Shown: positions 1-8,973, numbered from the stretch's first letter. The stretch: 64,000 nt of DNA from Aquimarina intermedia (GCF_008124785.1 NZ_VNHU01000001.1:124001-188000), one strand, 5' to 3'. Notes: a model not told the origin generated them from the sequence alone. Translations and numbers: made by a program.

Positions 1-600
1 ATTGATAATACTTTTATTCAACAGTTAACACAAAGTTTGGTTTCTGTTCATACTTTTGTATTTGGGGGTAAACTTATTCGTAATAATCTTAACTTCTACC
101 AATTGGGAGAAGGGATCAACTCGGTGCTAAATGGGGTTACCATTATTGAAGGTAAACAACATGTTGATCATAATACCTTAGTGCACCATACGCAGCCTAA
201 TTGTGAGAGTCATCAGGACTACAAAGGGATTTTTGACGAAAAGGCGGTAGGTGTGTTTAATGGAAAGATTATCGTAAATAAAGAAGCCCAAAAAACGAAT
301 GCGTTTCAATCTAATAATAATATTTTATTAGATGATAAAGCGAGCATTAATTCAAAACCACAATTAGAAATCTTTGCAGATGATGTAAAGTGTTCTCATG
401 GATGTACTATAGGTCAATTAGACGAAAACGCTTTGTTTTACATGCGTACCAGAGGAATCGGTGACAAGGAGGCCAGAGCACTCTTAATGTATGCCTTTGC
501 CAATAATGTTTTGGACACCGTCAAAATTCCTCAATTGAAGCAAAGAATTAATAAGTTGATTGCTAATAAACTAAACGTAAACCTTGGATTTGACTTGTAA
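1..600 (+). CDS. sufD: Fe-S cluster assembly protein SufD (3' part)
   Basis: The reading frame is open from base 1, so this is the C-terminal part (about 199 residues) of a gene that starts outside the window. SufD is the scaffold partner of SufB and SufC in the SufBCD complex, which assembles Fe-S clusters in the cytoplasm. The visible part is the end of the right-handed beta-helix and the conserved C-terminal helical domain, with the family signature KCSHGCTIG, whose histidine is a known cluster-assembly residue, followed by FYMRTRGI. The partner sufS, normally the next gene, lies at 3509, after inserted genes. A strong terminator follows the stop. The identification is secure; only the N-terminus is unseen. 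Confidence 0.95.
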   Translation: MDNTFIQQLTQSLVSVHTFVFGGKLIRNNLNFYQLGEGINSVLNGVTIIEGKQHVDHNTLVHHTQPNCESHQDYKGIFDEKAVGVFNGKIIVNKEAQKTNAFQSNNNILLDDKASINSKPQLEIFADDVKCSHGCTIGQLDENALFYMRTRGIGDKEARALLMYAFANNVLDTVKIPQLKQRINKLIANKLNVNLGFDL

Positions 601-995
601 ATCTTATGGCTAATTCGCTAGGACTTACAAGTAATAAAACATAATTATAAACCTTCACAAACATTTGTGAAGGTTTTTCTTTTTTTAACAGTAGTAAATC
701 TCGTTTTAATATTTGCCTTTGAGAACGTATTGATTAAGTGTTACGTTTTTTTTTAGTACTGAACAAATAGAACATGTAACTCATTAAAAAACAAATAGTT
801 AAATTATTCATCAAAATGGTTATACTCACAAGACTAAACATTTTTTAATACTCAAAAATCACTCTTTTAAAATGTCAAAACTTCAATTTTTTCTTCATTT
901 TATAACGATATATTCAGTTGTGAGAAGTACTGGATTGATTTTATTGATCTTTTTAACTACTTTGCGCGTCTAATACAAACTCAATAGTTTATAAT
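601..995. other. Intergenic region between sufD and M43 protease
   Basis: This 395-base AT-rich gap holds the sufD terminator (650-687) and, presumably near its right end, the promoter of the protease gene. I see no open frame of note and no RNA gene. The last 30 bases before the protease resemble the leader of the broken paralogue at 4856, sharing an ACAAACTCAA core, so this leader was duplicated with the gene. Confidence 0.6.
650..687 (+). terminator. Rho-independent terminator after sufD
   Basis: A perfect 12-bp stem (AACCTTCACAAA with TTTGTGAAGGTT) has a 2-base loop and is followed by a T-rich tract. It would end the suf transcript here, separating sufBCD from sufS. Confidence 0.85.
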
Positions 996-2006
996 ATGAA
1001 AAAATTTATTTTAAGTGTTGCGGCACTTGCGACAATTTTAATTTCTTGTTCAAAAGAAGAAGTAGTAAGTACTCAAGAAGGAGCTGATCAAGAAATAGTT
1101 CTTGATAACGGAGAGCAGCTTGGGAAAACCAGAAAATGTTTTGCAGCTGAAAATCTAGCTTCTCAGTTAGCACAAAATCCAAAGCTCGCTTTAACTATGG
1201 AAACTATAGAAGCGAAAACAAAAAGTTTTATCCAAACTAAAAGACCTCCTAATAGTGGCGGAGGTGATGAGCCTTCATCTGATTTTCCTGTGGTAACAAT
1301 CCCTGTATATGTTCACGTAATTTACAATAACAGTCAGGAAAATATTAGCGATGCACAAATAAACTCTCAAATCGCGGTTTTAAACAAAGATTTTAGATTG
1401 ACAAATGGGGATGCAAGCTTAGTTCCATCTGAATTTTCAGGAAATGCTGCAGATACTCAAATTCAATTTTCTTTAACTGGGATCACCAGAAAATTTTCTA
1501 CCAGAGCTGAATGGGGAACGCGAGATGATATGAAAAAATCAAGTCAAGGTGGAGTTGATCCTATTGACCCTGCAAATTATCTTAATATATGGATTTGTAA
1601 TATAGGTGGTGGAATTTTAGGATATGCTCAATTCCCAGGAGGAAGTGCTACTACAGATGGAGTCGTAATAGCAGCACCTTATTTTGGAACGGAAGGATAT
1701 GTTTCTGCTCCTTTTGATCTTGGAAGAACTGCTACTCATGAAGTAGGACATTATTTAAACCTTAGACATATTTGGGGTGATGGAAGATGTAGACAAGATG
1801 ACTTCGTAAATGATACGCCAGCTTCTGACCGGTCTAATTATGGTTGCCCATCATATCCTACTACCCATTGTAAATCAAATGATATGACAATGAATTATAT
1901 GGATTATACAAATGATGCCTGTATGTACATGTTTACTAACGGTCAAAAATTACGTATGCGTGCTGTTTTAGAGTCAGGAGGTGCTAGAGCATCATTAGCT
2001 CTTTAG
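996..2006 (+). CDS. M43 (pappalysin-like) zinc metalloprotease lipoprotein
   Basis: A 336-residue secreted protease. The N-terminus is a lipoprotein signal with the lipobox LISC (Cys18), so the protein is probably membrane anchored. A propeptide-like stretch runs to about residue 95. The catalytic domain has the extended zinc motif HEVGHYLNLRH (His248, Glu249, His252, His258) and the Met-turn MNYMDY (299-304), typical of the M43 cytophagalysin/pappalysin family. Several cysteines near the C-terminus probably form disulfides. It sits between sufD and sufS, which are usually adjacent, so it looks inserted. A second, broken copy lies at 4856-5736 with a similar leader. The substrate is unknown. 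No T9SS sorting domain is seen. Confidence 0.9.
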   Translation: MKKFILSVAALATILISCSKEEVVSTQEGADQEIVLDNGEQLGKTRKCFAAENLASQLAQNPKLALTMETIEAKTKSFIQTKRPPNSGGGDEPSSDFPVVTIPVYVHVIYNNSQENISDAQINSQIAVLNKDFRLTNGDASLVPSEFSGNAADTQIQFSLTGITRKFSTRAEWGTRDDMKKSSQGGVDPIDPANYLNIWICNIGGGILGYAQFPGGSATTDGVVIAAPYFGTEGYVSAPFDLGRTATHEVGHYLNLRHIWGDGRCRQDDFVNDTPASDRSNYGCPSYPTTHCKSNDMTMNYMDYTNDACMYMFTNGQKLRMRAVLESGGARASLAL

Positions 2007-2037
2007 TGCTTGGTTTAATACTTATCAAACATATTTA

Positions 2038-2070
2038 GAAGAGATACCTTTACCGGGTATCTTTTCTTAT
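2038..2070 (+). terminator. Terminator after M43 protease
   Basis: A short stem AGATACC/GGTATCT with a 7-base loop is followed by a T-rich run. It lies between two converging genes and may act on both strands. Confidence 0.6.
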
Positions 2071-2093
2071 TCTATTATAACTTTTTTTAGACA

Positions 2094-3431
2094 CTAATTC
2101 ATAGCACTTACTATATCTGCTATAAAATTATTAAAATCAAAATCTTCACTTAAGCCAAAACGGGCAATAACAAGCTCTTTTGAAGGGATTATAAATACAC
2201 GTTGACCTTGATATCCATTGGCAGAATATATATCCAATGGTACGTCAGGTAATATCTCAGGGTCGTGCAACCAAAAATGACCACCGTACACTCCATTAGA
2301 GTCGTTGGCTGGAGTTGTTACATAGTCTTTCCAGGGAGCATCAAAGACTTGTTCTCCGTTCCAGTTACCTTCATGCAGATAGAGAAGACCAAATTTGGCC
2401 CAATCTCTAACAGTAGCCCAGGCATATGATGATCCAACATAGTTACCTTTCATATCTGCTTCGAGCACCATACTGTGCATACCTATTCTGTCAATAAGTA
2501 CTTTATAAGGATAGTCCAAGTACTCTTGAGTAGTTCTGAATTGCTTTCGTAAGATACCTGACAACAGATTCGTAGTCCCAGAGGAGTAATTCCAATGAGA
2601 ACCTGGAGCGTGTAAGAGTTTTTTATTTGCCTGGATGGTGGTCATATCCCGAGCTTTAAACAACATGCGGGTAACATCAGAAATACTACCGTAATCCTCA
2701 TCCCATGCTAATCCACTGTTCATTTGCAATAGGTTATGAATAGTAATATTTTTTCGATCATCTTGCTTCCATTGCTCTACAGGAGCGGTATCCATAATGT
2801 CGAGATTCCCTTCAAACTGGCGTATCCCGATTAGGGTGGCCAGAATACTTTTTGTCATCGACCAGCCGAGAAATTTGGATGTTGTATGGTATCCCTCGGC
2901 GTAATGTTCTGCTATGATTTGATCCTTGTACAGGACTAATAAAGCACGGGTAGTTGTTAATGAATCTTGTTTAATAATATGATTAACCAGCCTTGCTATT
3001 TTCTTGTAATTGACATTTCTAAATACCGTATCCTTTTGTGGTAAATCCCCATAAGGGTAAGGGAGAGCCTTACTGATCTTTGCTCTATTGGGCCTGAGAT
3101 TAAAAGGAGTCTTTGCATAATTGTCATCCACTAAAACACTGCCTAAACCTTCGCGATACAAGGCGGTTCTTTTCATCAAACCAAATACAGAAGCCTCGGC
3201 ACTTTCTTGCGAGGGATCTATTTGATCATGGGCTAGATTGACAGGAGCAAAATTATTATCGTGTGCATCGGTAAATTCAAGCGATCTATTAGCCAGGAAC
3301 ACCGATGAACAGGTGTTTTTTGCTGAATATCCTGAAAGGATAGTGAGCTTTTGGTAATTGATAAACCCAAGAATAATCAGTCCGATAAGCACTATAATTA
3401 TGGAAAGAAATATAATTTGTCGTCGTTTCAT
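2094..3431 (-). CDS. Serine hydrolase, class C beta-lactamase family
   Basis: A 445-residue protein with one N-terminal membrane segment (about residues 7-24), so it is probably anchored in the inner membrane or exported. It has the penicillin-binding/beta-lactamase fold: the SxxK motif SMTK (Ser191 nucleophile, Lys194) and a Tyr motif YSS (Tyr282) in the place of YxN. Related proteins are esterases, peptidases or amide hydrolases, and true beta-lactam resistance is uncommon in this group, so no resistance role is claimed. It lies divergent to sufS and converges with the M43 protease gene. Like that gene, it appears to be an insertion between sufD and sufS. Confidence 0.85.
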   Translation of the reverse strand: MKRRQIIFLSIIIVLIGLIILGFINYQKLTILSGYSAKNTCSSVFLANRSLEFTDAHDNNFAPVNLAHDQIDPSQESAEASVFGLMKRTALYREGLGSVLVDDNYAKTPFNLRPNRAKISKALPYPYGDLPQKDTVFRNVNYKKIARLVNHIIKQDSLTTTRALLVLYKDQIIAEHYAEGYHTTSKFLGWSMTKSILATLIGIRQFEGNLDIMDTAPVEQWKQDDRKNITIHNLLQMNSGLAWDEDYGSISDVTRMLFKARDMTTIQANKKLLHAPGSHWNYSSGTTNLLSGILRKQFRTTQEYLDYPYKVLIDRIGMHSMVLEADMKGNYVGSSYAWATVRDWAKFGLLYLHEGNWNGEQVFDAPWKDYVTTPANDSNGVYGGHFWLHDPEILPDVPLDIYSANGYQGQRVFIIPSKELVIARFGLSEDFDFNNFIADIVSAMN

Positions 3432-3484
3432 AAGCGAGGTTTAAATCATTTAGTATTTACACAACCGTACTAAGAAATACTTAG

Positions 3485-3492
3485 TATTTTTG
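3485..3492 (+). promoter_or_regulatory. Probable promoter -7 element of sufS
   Basis: An exact Bacteroidota -7 element TATTTTTG (TAnnTTTG) ends 16 bases before the sufS ATG. A clear -33 TTG is not visible. Its presence suggests that sufS has its own promoter after separation from sufD. Confidence 0.55.
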
Positions 3493-3508
3493 CAAAAAGA
3501 AAATTGCT

Positions 3509-4723
3509 ATGCTAAATGTACAGAAAATAAGAGAAGATTTTCCAATACTTAAACGTCAGGTAAACGGGAAACCTTTAGTATATTTTGATAATGCTGCCAC
3601 TTCTCAAACACCTCAGGTTGTAATCGATGCAATTGTTGATTATTATAGTAACTACAACGCAAATATACATAGAGGAGTACATAGTTTATCTCAAGAAGCC
3701 ACTGACGCTTACGAGAAAGCCAGAAAAAAAATTCAGAGGCATTTTAATGCTAAACACGCTCACGAGATCATTTTAACTTCGGGTACCACGCACAGTATTA
3801 ATATAGTTGCTACCGGATTTACTACATTGCTTTCTGAAGGTGATGAGATAATTGTTTCTGCCTTAGAACATCATTCTAATATTGTACCTTGGCAGATGCT
3901 CTGCGAGCGAACCGGTGCTGTTTTAAAAGTAATCCCGATGAATCAAGAGGGAGAACTACTCATGGAGCGCTATGATCAGTTACTTTCTGAAAAAACAAAG
4001 CTTGTTTTTGTAAATCATATTTCAAACGCGTTGGGAACAATAAATCCTATCGAATATATCATTAATAAGGCACATGAGGTAGGAGCTGCTGTTTTAATTG
4101 ACGGAGCCCAATCTTGTCCTCATATAAAGCCGGATGTGCAAGCTTTGGATGCTGACTTCTATGTTGCTTCTGCTCACAAGCTTTGTGGACCTACCGGAGT
4201 AGGTTTATTATATGGGAAAGAAGCATGGCTTAACAAACTACCACCATATCAAGGAGGTGGAGAGATGATTGATCAGGTAACATTCGAAAAAACTACCTAT
4301 GCAGGTCTGCCACATAAATTTGAAGCAGGAACCCCCAATATTTGTGGAGTTATAGCTTTTGGGACTGCTTTAGACTATATGAATACTATTGGGTTTGATG
4401 CTATAGCTTCCTATGAGAAAGAACTGCTTGACTATGGTACGCAACAACTCTTACAAATTGACGGGCTTAAGATTTATGGTACTTCTGTAAACAAAACTTC
4501 TGTTATTTCCTTTAATATAGAAGGGATACACCCTTACGACATTGGTTCTATTGTTGATAAATTAGGGGTTGCAGTACGCACTGGGCACCATTGTGCCCAA
4601 CCTATAATGGATTTTTATAAAATCCCCGGAACAGTACGTGCTTCTTTTTCGTTCTATAACACCAAAGAAGAAATTGACATTTTGGTAAATTCAGTTAAAA
4701 AAGCGGCCACCATGTTACGTTAG
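3509..4723 (+). CDS. sufS: Cysteine desulfurase SufS
   Basis: A 404-residue PLP-dependent cysteine desulfurase of group II. It takes sulfur from L-cysteine as an enzyme persulfide and passes it, through SufE, to the SufBCD scaffold. The PLP lysine is in SAHKLCGPTG (Lys224), the PLP-facing motif is DGAQS (198-202), and the active-site cysteine is in RTGHHCAQP (Cys362). The length is normal for the family. It stands alone here, flanked by a divergent hydrolase gene and the broken M43 gene, while sufE follows 1.8 kb later. The intact motifs indicate a working enzyme. Confidence 0.97.
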   Translation: MLNVQKIREDFPILKRQVNGKPLVYFDNAATSQTPQVVIDAIVDYYSNYNANIHRGVHSLSQEATDAYEKARKKIQRHFNAKHAHEIILTSGTTHSINIVATGFTTLLSEGDEIIVSALEHHSNIVPWQMLCERTGAVLKVIPMNQEGELLMERYDQLLSEKTKLVFVNHISNALGTINPIEYIINKAHEVGAAVLIDGAQSCPHIKPDVQALDADFYVASAHKLCGPTGVGLLYGKEAWLNKLPPYQGGGEMIDQVTFEKTTYAGLPHKFEAGTPNICGVIAFGTALDYMNTIGFDAIASYEKELLDYGTQQLLQIDGLKIYGTSVNKTSVISFNIEGIHPYDIGSIVDKLGVAVRTGHHCAQPIMDFYKIPGTVRASFSFYNTKEEIDILVNSVKKAATMLR

Positions 4724-4855
4724 TTCCGTAACCCCAAAAAGGTTATATAATAAATTGCGATTCAGAATTCATTTTGCGTTAATATATTGATGTTTAGTTA
4801 AATAATTTATCCTATTTCGGAAGTAATTATAACACAAACTCAAATATTTAACACT

Positions 4856-5736
4856 ATGAAAAAATTAACATTGTGCGCCTTAGCACTTGGTTTTATGTTG
4901 ACCACCTCGTGTGAAAAAGAAGAACAATCTTTTGATGAATCAAATTTTGCAAATGTCGAAGAAGTTTTGGCTTCAAAACGAAAATGCTATGCGAGCGAAA
5001 TGCTTGAGAAGCAACTGCAAGAAGATCCGATGATGGCAAAACGTATGTCTGATATCGAACAAACCAGCAAAATATTAGTAATGCTCAGATTCAATCTCAA
5101 ATCGACGTACTAAACAGAGATTTTAGCAAAACAAATAGTGATGTCTCCTTGGTGCCTAATGAGTTTTCAAATCTTACGGCAGATGTAGATGTTCAGTTTA
5201 CCTTAAAGCAAGTGACTCGTAAGCAAAGTAACAGACGTTCGTGGGGAACAAGGGATCGAATGAAACGTTCATCACGTGGAGGCGTGGATGCGATTGATAC
5301 AAGCAGAAACCTAAACATTTGGATCTGTAATATTGGAGGAGGAATTTTGGGATATGCACAATTTCCTGGAGGTAGTGCTTCTACAGATGGAGTAGTGATT
5401 TCTCCGCAGTATTTCGGAACTCAAGGGTATGTAAGTGCTCCATTTGACAAAGGTAGAACAGCAACGCACGAAGTAGGACATTGGTTGAACTTGCGTCACA
5501 TTTGGGGTGACGGTGGATGTAGTGTAGATGATTATGTTTCTGATACACCTGTATCCAGCACTCCAAACTATGGTTGCCCAAGTTATCCAACGCAACATTG
5601 TAATTCAAATGATATGACAATGAATTACATGGATTATGTAGATGATAGCTGTATGTATATGTTTACCACAGGCCAGAAAAATAGAATGAGAGCTTTATTT
5701 GCTTCAGGCGGTTATCGTTCAGCATTTGCTCAATAA
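4856..5736 (+). pseudogene. Broken second copy of the M43 metalloprotease
   Basis: This is a close paralogue of the protease at 996 but is split into two frames. The first frame (4856-5113) encodes a lipoprotein signal (lipobox TTSC) and a propeptide ending in SDIEQTSK, then runs into out-of-frame residues. The second frame carries on from about 5065 with [19 protein letters not shown], which matches ENISDAQINSQIAVLNKDF of the intact copy, and keeps the zinc motif [11 protein letters not shown] and the Met-turn MNYMDY. Compared with the intact gene, about 39 codons are missing at 5064-5072 and the frame changes. An internal restart at 5149 would give an unexported catalytic fragment. A sequencing error cannot explain a loss of this size, though assembly collapse could. 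Confidence 0.85.
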
Positions 5737-5761
5737 AATTAATTCTAAGATAATTAAGATA

Positions 5762-5788
5762 AAAGACGTCCGTGTGACGTCTTTTTTT
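5762..5788 (+). terminator. Terminator after broken M43 copy
   Basis: A 9-bp stem AAAGACGTC/GACGTCTTT with a 5-base loop is followed by a T run. It separates this transcript from the DUF4377 gene 20 bases later. Confidence 0.8.
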
Positions 5789-5808
5789 GTAATTTAATTT
5801 AAAAATTA

Positions 5809-6510
5809 ATGATGATGAAAAAGCTTATCAGCGTTGTACTACTCACCTTATTTTTTGCTTCCTGCAAAGAAACAAAACGTCTTCTTGTTGCAGATCACCT
5901 TGTCGATTGTACCGGTGTTGGATCACAACAATGTATGTTAATTAAAGAAAACCCGGATGATGATTGGACGTTGTTTTATGACAAGATTGAAGGATTTGAA
6001 TTCGAAGAAGGGTTTTCTTATGAAATTGAAGTGGAGGTAACCGCCATAGATAACCCGCCGGCTGATGGTTCTTCACTTAGGTATAGGTTGAGTAAAGTAC
6101 TTAGTAAAACTAAAACCATAAAACCAAAAAACTTATCAGTGCAACAACCCGTTACTATCGAATACGAGGCTACCTCGAGAGGCTTTTATCTGGCGGCTAT
6201 AATTACGCAGGAGACCGTAACAATAAGTCATGACAGAAACCGAAAAGAAACAAACTCAAAACCCTGCTCTAAGCAAGCCTGGGAAAAGGTTCAGAGTCTC
6301 TTAAATACTATTAAAATTAAAGAGATCCATACGCTGGAGGCTCCTACCGGAAAACGATTGTTTGATGGAGCTGCACATGCACAACTGAAAATTAGTTCGG
6401 GCGATAGTGTGTATACATCCACAAGTTTCGATCATGGGGCACCTCCTAAACAAATAGAACCATTAATAAAACACATACTCTCATTGGTAGAAAGTGTTGA
6501 AAAGGAGTAA
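5809..6510 (+). CDS. DUF4377 domain lipoprotein
   Basis: A 233-residue predicted lipoprotein (lipobox FASC near residue 19, after MMMKK). The first half fits DUF4377, with the pattern VDCTGVGSQQCMLIKENPDD followed by WTLFYDKIEGF and a NPPADGSSLRYRL segment. The second half (about 120-233) is a separate conserved region without a named domain that I recognise; it contains a single Cys and ends in an amphipathic helix. Function is unknown; related domains are found with META-type heat-shock lipoproteins. The gene lies between the broken M43 gene and sufE and seems to be a further insertion into the suf locus. Three in-frame ATGs follow one another, so the start is uncertain by two codons. Confidence 0.75.
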   Translation: MMMKKLISVVLLTLFFASCKETKRLLVADHLVDCTGVGSQQCMLIKENPDDDWTLFYDKIEGFEFEEGFSYEIEVEVTAIDNPPADGSSLRYRLSKVLSKTKTIKPKNLSVQQPVTIEYEATSRGFYLAAIITQETVTISHDRNRKETNSKPCSKQAWEKVQSLLNTIKIKEIHTLEAPTGKRLFDGAAHAQLKISSGDSVYTSTSFDHGAPPKQIEPLIKHILSLVESVEKE

Positions 6511-6527
6511 TAGATGTTGTACTTTTG
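6497..6527 (+). promoter_or_regulatory. Probable sufE promoter
   Basis: A -33 TTG (6497-6499) lies 20 bases from an exact -7 element TACTTTTG (6520-6527), matching the Bacteroidota consensus. It overlaps the 3' end of the DUF4377 gene and leaves a leader of about ten bases before the sufE ATG. Confidence 0.65.
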
Positions 6528-6542
6528 TAAAAAATAAAATTT

Positions 6543-6965
6543 ATGTCTATACAAGAAATTCAGGAAGAAATCGTAGACGAGTTCAGTATGTTTGATGATT
6601 GGATGCAACGATATGAATATATGATCGAATTAGGCAAGTCACTTCCGTTGATTGAAGATAAATATAAAACAGATGACAATATAATTAAAGGGTGTCAAAG
6701 TAAAGTTTGGGTACATGCAGAGATGAAGAATGATCAAATTGCATTTACAGCCGATAGCGACGCTATAATAACAAAAGGAATTATAGCGATTTTAATTCGA
6801 GCATTTTCAAATCAGCATCCACAGGATATTATCGATGCAGACACCAAGTTTATTGATGAAATCGGATTGAAAGAACATTTATCCCCGACTCGGGCGAACG
6901 GTTTGGTAAGTATGATAAAGCAACTCAAATTATATGCAGTAGCGTATCAAACCCAATTAAATTAA
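6543..6965 (+). CDS. sufE: SufE family sulfur acceptor
   Basis: A 140-residue cytoplasmic protein that accepts persulfide sulfur from SufS and delivers it to the scaffold. The active-site cysteine is in the conserved IKGCQSKVW (Cys51), and the C-terminal half keeps the family pattern with HLSPTRANGL. The length is normal. The SufT-like gene follows after 11 bases, so the two are co-transcribed. A promoter consensus is seen directly upstream, which would keep expression going despite the inserted genes between sufS and sufE. Confidence 0.95.
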   Translation: MSIQEIQEEIVDEFSMFDDWMQRYEYMIELGKSLPLIEDKYKTDDNIIKGCQSKVWVHAEMKNDQIAFTADSDAIITKGIIAILIRAFSNQHPQDIIDADTKFIDEIGLKEHLSPTRANGLVSMIKQLKLYAVAYQTQLN

Positions 6966-6976
6966 TAGTACAGATT

Positions 6977-7303
6977 ATGAGCGAAATAACAATAGATACT
7001 AATGAACTGGGAGAAAAGATTGTAAAGGTTATTAAGACTATTTATGATCCGGAAATCCCTGTTGATATATATGAACTGGGACTTATTTATGATGTCTTTG
7101 TAAATGAAGATTATGATGTAAAAATTTTGATGACACTTACTTCACCAAATTGTCCGGTTGCAGAATCGTTACCTGAAGAAGTTCGAGAAAAAGTCAAATC
7201 TCTTAATGCTGTGAATGACGTTGAGGTAGAATTGACTTTTGAACCAACTTGGTCGCAAGATTTAATGAGTGAAGAAGCAAAGTTAGAATTGGGGATGTTA
7301 TAA
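6977..7303 (+). CDS. SufT-like DUF59 (MIP18 family) Fe-S assembly protein
   Basis: A 108-residue single-domain DUF59/MIP18 protein. These act in maturation of Fe-S proteins as carriers or targeting factors, and in Bacteroidota one is a regular part of the suf operon. Conserved features seen are the motif YDPEIPVDIYELGLIYD (about 22-38) and the cysteine in SPNCPVAESLPEEV. It follows sufE by 11 bases and precedes the DUF2480 gene, which is the normal order. Its role as a SufT is by analogy with location and domain. Confidence 0.88.
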   Translation: MSEITIDTNELGEKIVKVIKTIYDPEIPVDIYELGLIYDVFVNEDYDVKILMTLTSPNCPVAESLPEEVREKVKSLNAVNDVEVELTFEPTWSQDLMSEEAKLELGML

Positions 7304-7365
7304 AACCTTTGAAAGGTTAATACAGTAACTACTCAAAATAAGCACAATTGTTGGAAGTTGAAGGT

Positions 7366-7875
7366 ATGAAAGAAGAAATTGTCAATAGAGTGACACAGAA
7401 TCAAAAGCTTGTAACTTTTGACTTGGAGGATTATTATCCAACAGGGTCACGGGTATCGTTAGACATAAAAGACTGGTTATATCAAGGACTTATTTTAAAA
7501 GAAAATGATTTTAGAGCACATATAGCCAATCACGATTGGACACAATATAAGAACACATATGTAGCCCTCACATGCTCTACAGACGCCATTATTCCGGGCT
7601 GGGCCTATCTTTTATTGACAAGTCAACTAGCGCCTTACGCCAGTGAGGTGGTTGTGGGTACGCTAGAAATGCTCGAGACCTATCTTTATCATGATATTTT
7701 GAGCCATCTGGACTATACGCCTTTTCAAGATAAATATGTAATTATAAAAGGATGTTCAAATAAGCCGGTACCGCCAAATGCATATACTATGGCGATTCAA
7801 AATTTACAACCGTTGGTCAAAAGCTTGCGCTATGGTGAGGCTTGTTCTTCGGTACCTCTTTACAAACAGACCTAA
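7366..7875 (+). CDS. DUF2480 family protein
   Basis: A 169-residue cytoplasmic protein of a family almost restricted to Bacteroidota and commonly found at the end of the suf cluster. The start chosen is the ATG before KEEIVNRVTQNQ, since the family N-terminus begins there; an in-frame TTG lies six codons upstream. Conserved-looking parts are FDLEDYYPTG, the NHDWTQYKNTYVAL segment and the C-terminal KGCSNKPVPPNAY with a cysteine. No enzyme motif is recognised and the function is unknown. Its place after sufE and sufT suggests a link with Fe-S metabolism. Confidence 0.85.
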   Translation: MKEEIVNRVTQNQKLVTFDLEDYYPTGSRVSLDIKDWLYQGLILKENDFRAHIANHDWTQYKNTYVALTCSTDAIIPGWAYLLLTSQLAPYASEVVVGTLEMLETYLYHDILSHLDYTPFQDKYVIIKGCSNKPVPPNAYTMAIQNLQPLVKSLRYGEACSSVPLYKQT

Positions 7876-8052
7876 GCCGTTTGTCGAAAAACCGCAGCAT
7901 TCATCGAAAAAATCCCTATAGACTTCTTAAACTGTATTATGAATATTGCGGCATTAGTATCTTTACGCAAACATAAACCAAATAGAAGTGAACCGCTTCA
8001 TAGCATATCACGCTATGAACACTACTTAAAACTATTTTAAATTATTAGTAAG

Positions 8053-8973
8053 ATGAAAAAAACATTAATCACCTTAGCTTTGCTAGTGAGTGCAACGCTT
8101 ATGTATGCTCAAGAAGAAACTCAAGAAGAAACGCCAAAAGATGGATGGAGTGATTCGGGTACAATAAGTCTTCTTTTTAATCAATCCGCATTTAATGCGG
8201 AGTGGCAGGGTGGAGGAACCTCTAATATCGCTGGTAACCTGTCATTGAGTTACGATATTAATTACCGTAAGGGTGATGTAACATGGGATAATAAAGTATT
8301 GGCAGATTATGGTCTTACCAAGTTAAAAGGTCAGGAATTCACGCGCAAGACAAATGATCGGTTAGAGTTAAACTCAATTGTTGGAAAACAAATTAAAGAA
8401 TCAAATTGGTTTTATTCATTCTTTCTAAACTTTAGAACACAATTTGACTCAGGATATGAGTATTTTGAGGAAGATGTGCTTGAAAATGGAGTTGTTGTGG
8501 GTACCCAAGAAGCTCGTCTCGAAACCACCCATTTTTTATCACCGGGTTACTTGCAAGCGGGACCAGGTCTGTTATGGAAAAAGAGCGATAACTTTAAGGT
8601 TAATTTTGCTCCTGCTACAGCCAGATTAATTTTTGTAGATGATGCCTTTACTAGTACTCCAGGGTATGTTGATGGGGATTATTTTGGGGTGGATGCCAAT
8701 GAATCTACCAGATTTGAGTTTGGTGCAGCAGTAAATGGGTATGCTAAATTCAATTTGGTTAAAAACGTATCGATGGAGAACATCTTAAATTTATATGCTA
8801 ATTATTTGGAAGACCCTCAAAACGTAGATATTGATTATACCGCTAATATTGCAATGACAATTAATAAATTCATGTCAGCAAACATTACATTTCAAGCAAT
8901 TTACGATGATAACGCTGTTAAAGGTTTTCAAATACGTGAGGTTTTTGGATTAGGAATTAACTACGGTTTCTAG
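8053..8973 (+). CDS. DUF3078 outer-membrane-like protein, copy 1
   Basis: A 306-residue protein with a cleavable signal peptide (MKKTLITLALLVSATLMYAQ) and a DUF3078 domain rich in alternating beta strands, consistent with an outer-membrane beta-barrel. The end is GFQIREVFGLGINYGF, with a terminal aromatic residue as in many outer-membrane proteins. Function is unknown. A second copy follows at 9122 with the same layout (NQAAFN-type segment, WQGGGTSN, YDDNA..GFQIRE), so this is a tandem duplication. DUF3078 genes often lie next to suf genes in this group, but a functional link is not established. A terminator separates the two copies. Confidence 0.88.
   Translation: MKKTLITLALLVSATLMYAQEETQEETPKDGWSDSGTISLLFNQSAFNAEWQGGGTSNIAGNLSLSYDINYRKGDVTWDNKVLADYGLTKLKGQEFTRKTNDRLELNSIVGKQIKESNWFYSFFLNFRTQFDSGYEYFEEDVLENGVVVGTQEARLETTHFLSPGYLQAGPGLLWKKSDNFKVNFAPATARLIFVDDAFTSTPGYVDGDYFGVDANESTRFEFGAAVNGYAKFNLVKNVSMENILNLYANYLEDPQNVDIDYTANIAMTINKFMSANITFQAIYDDNAVKGFQIREVFGLGINYGF

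Noticed and set aside
2094-3431. Beta-lactam resistance gene
   Set aside because: The fold is shared by many esterases and peptidases, and the Tyr motif is YSS; there is no evidence for drug hydrolysis.
5311-5620. Open frames on the minus strand inside the broken M43 gene
   Set aside because: They are antisense shadows of the protease frame, without family resemblance or start context.
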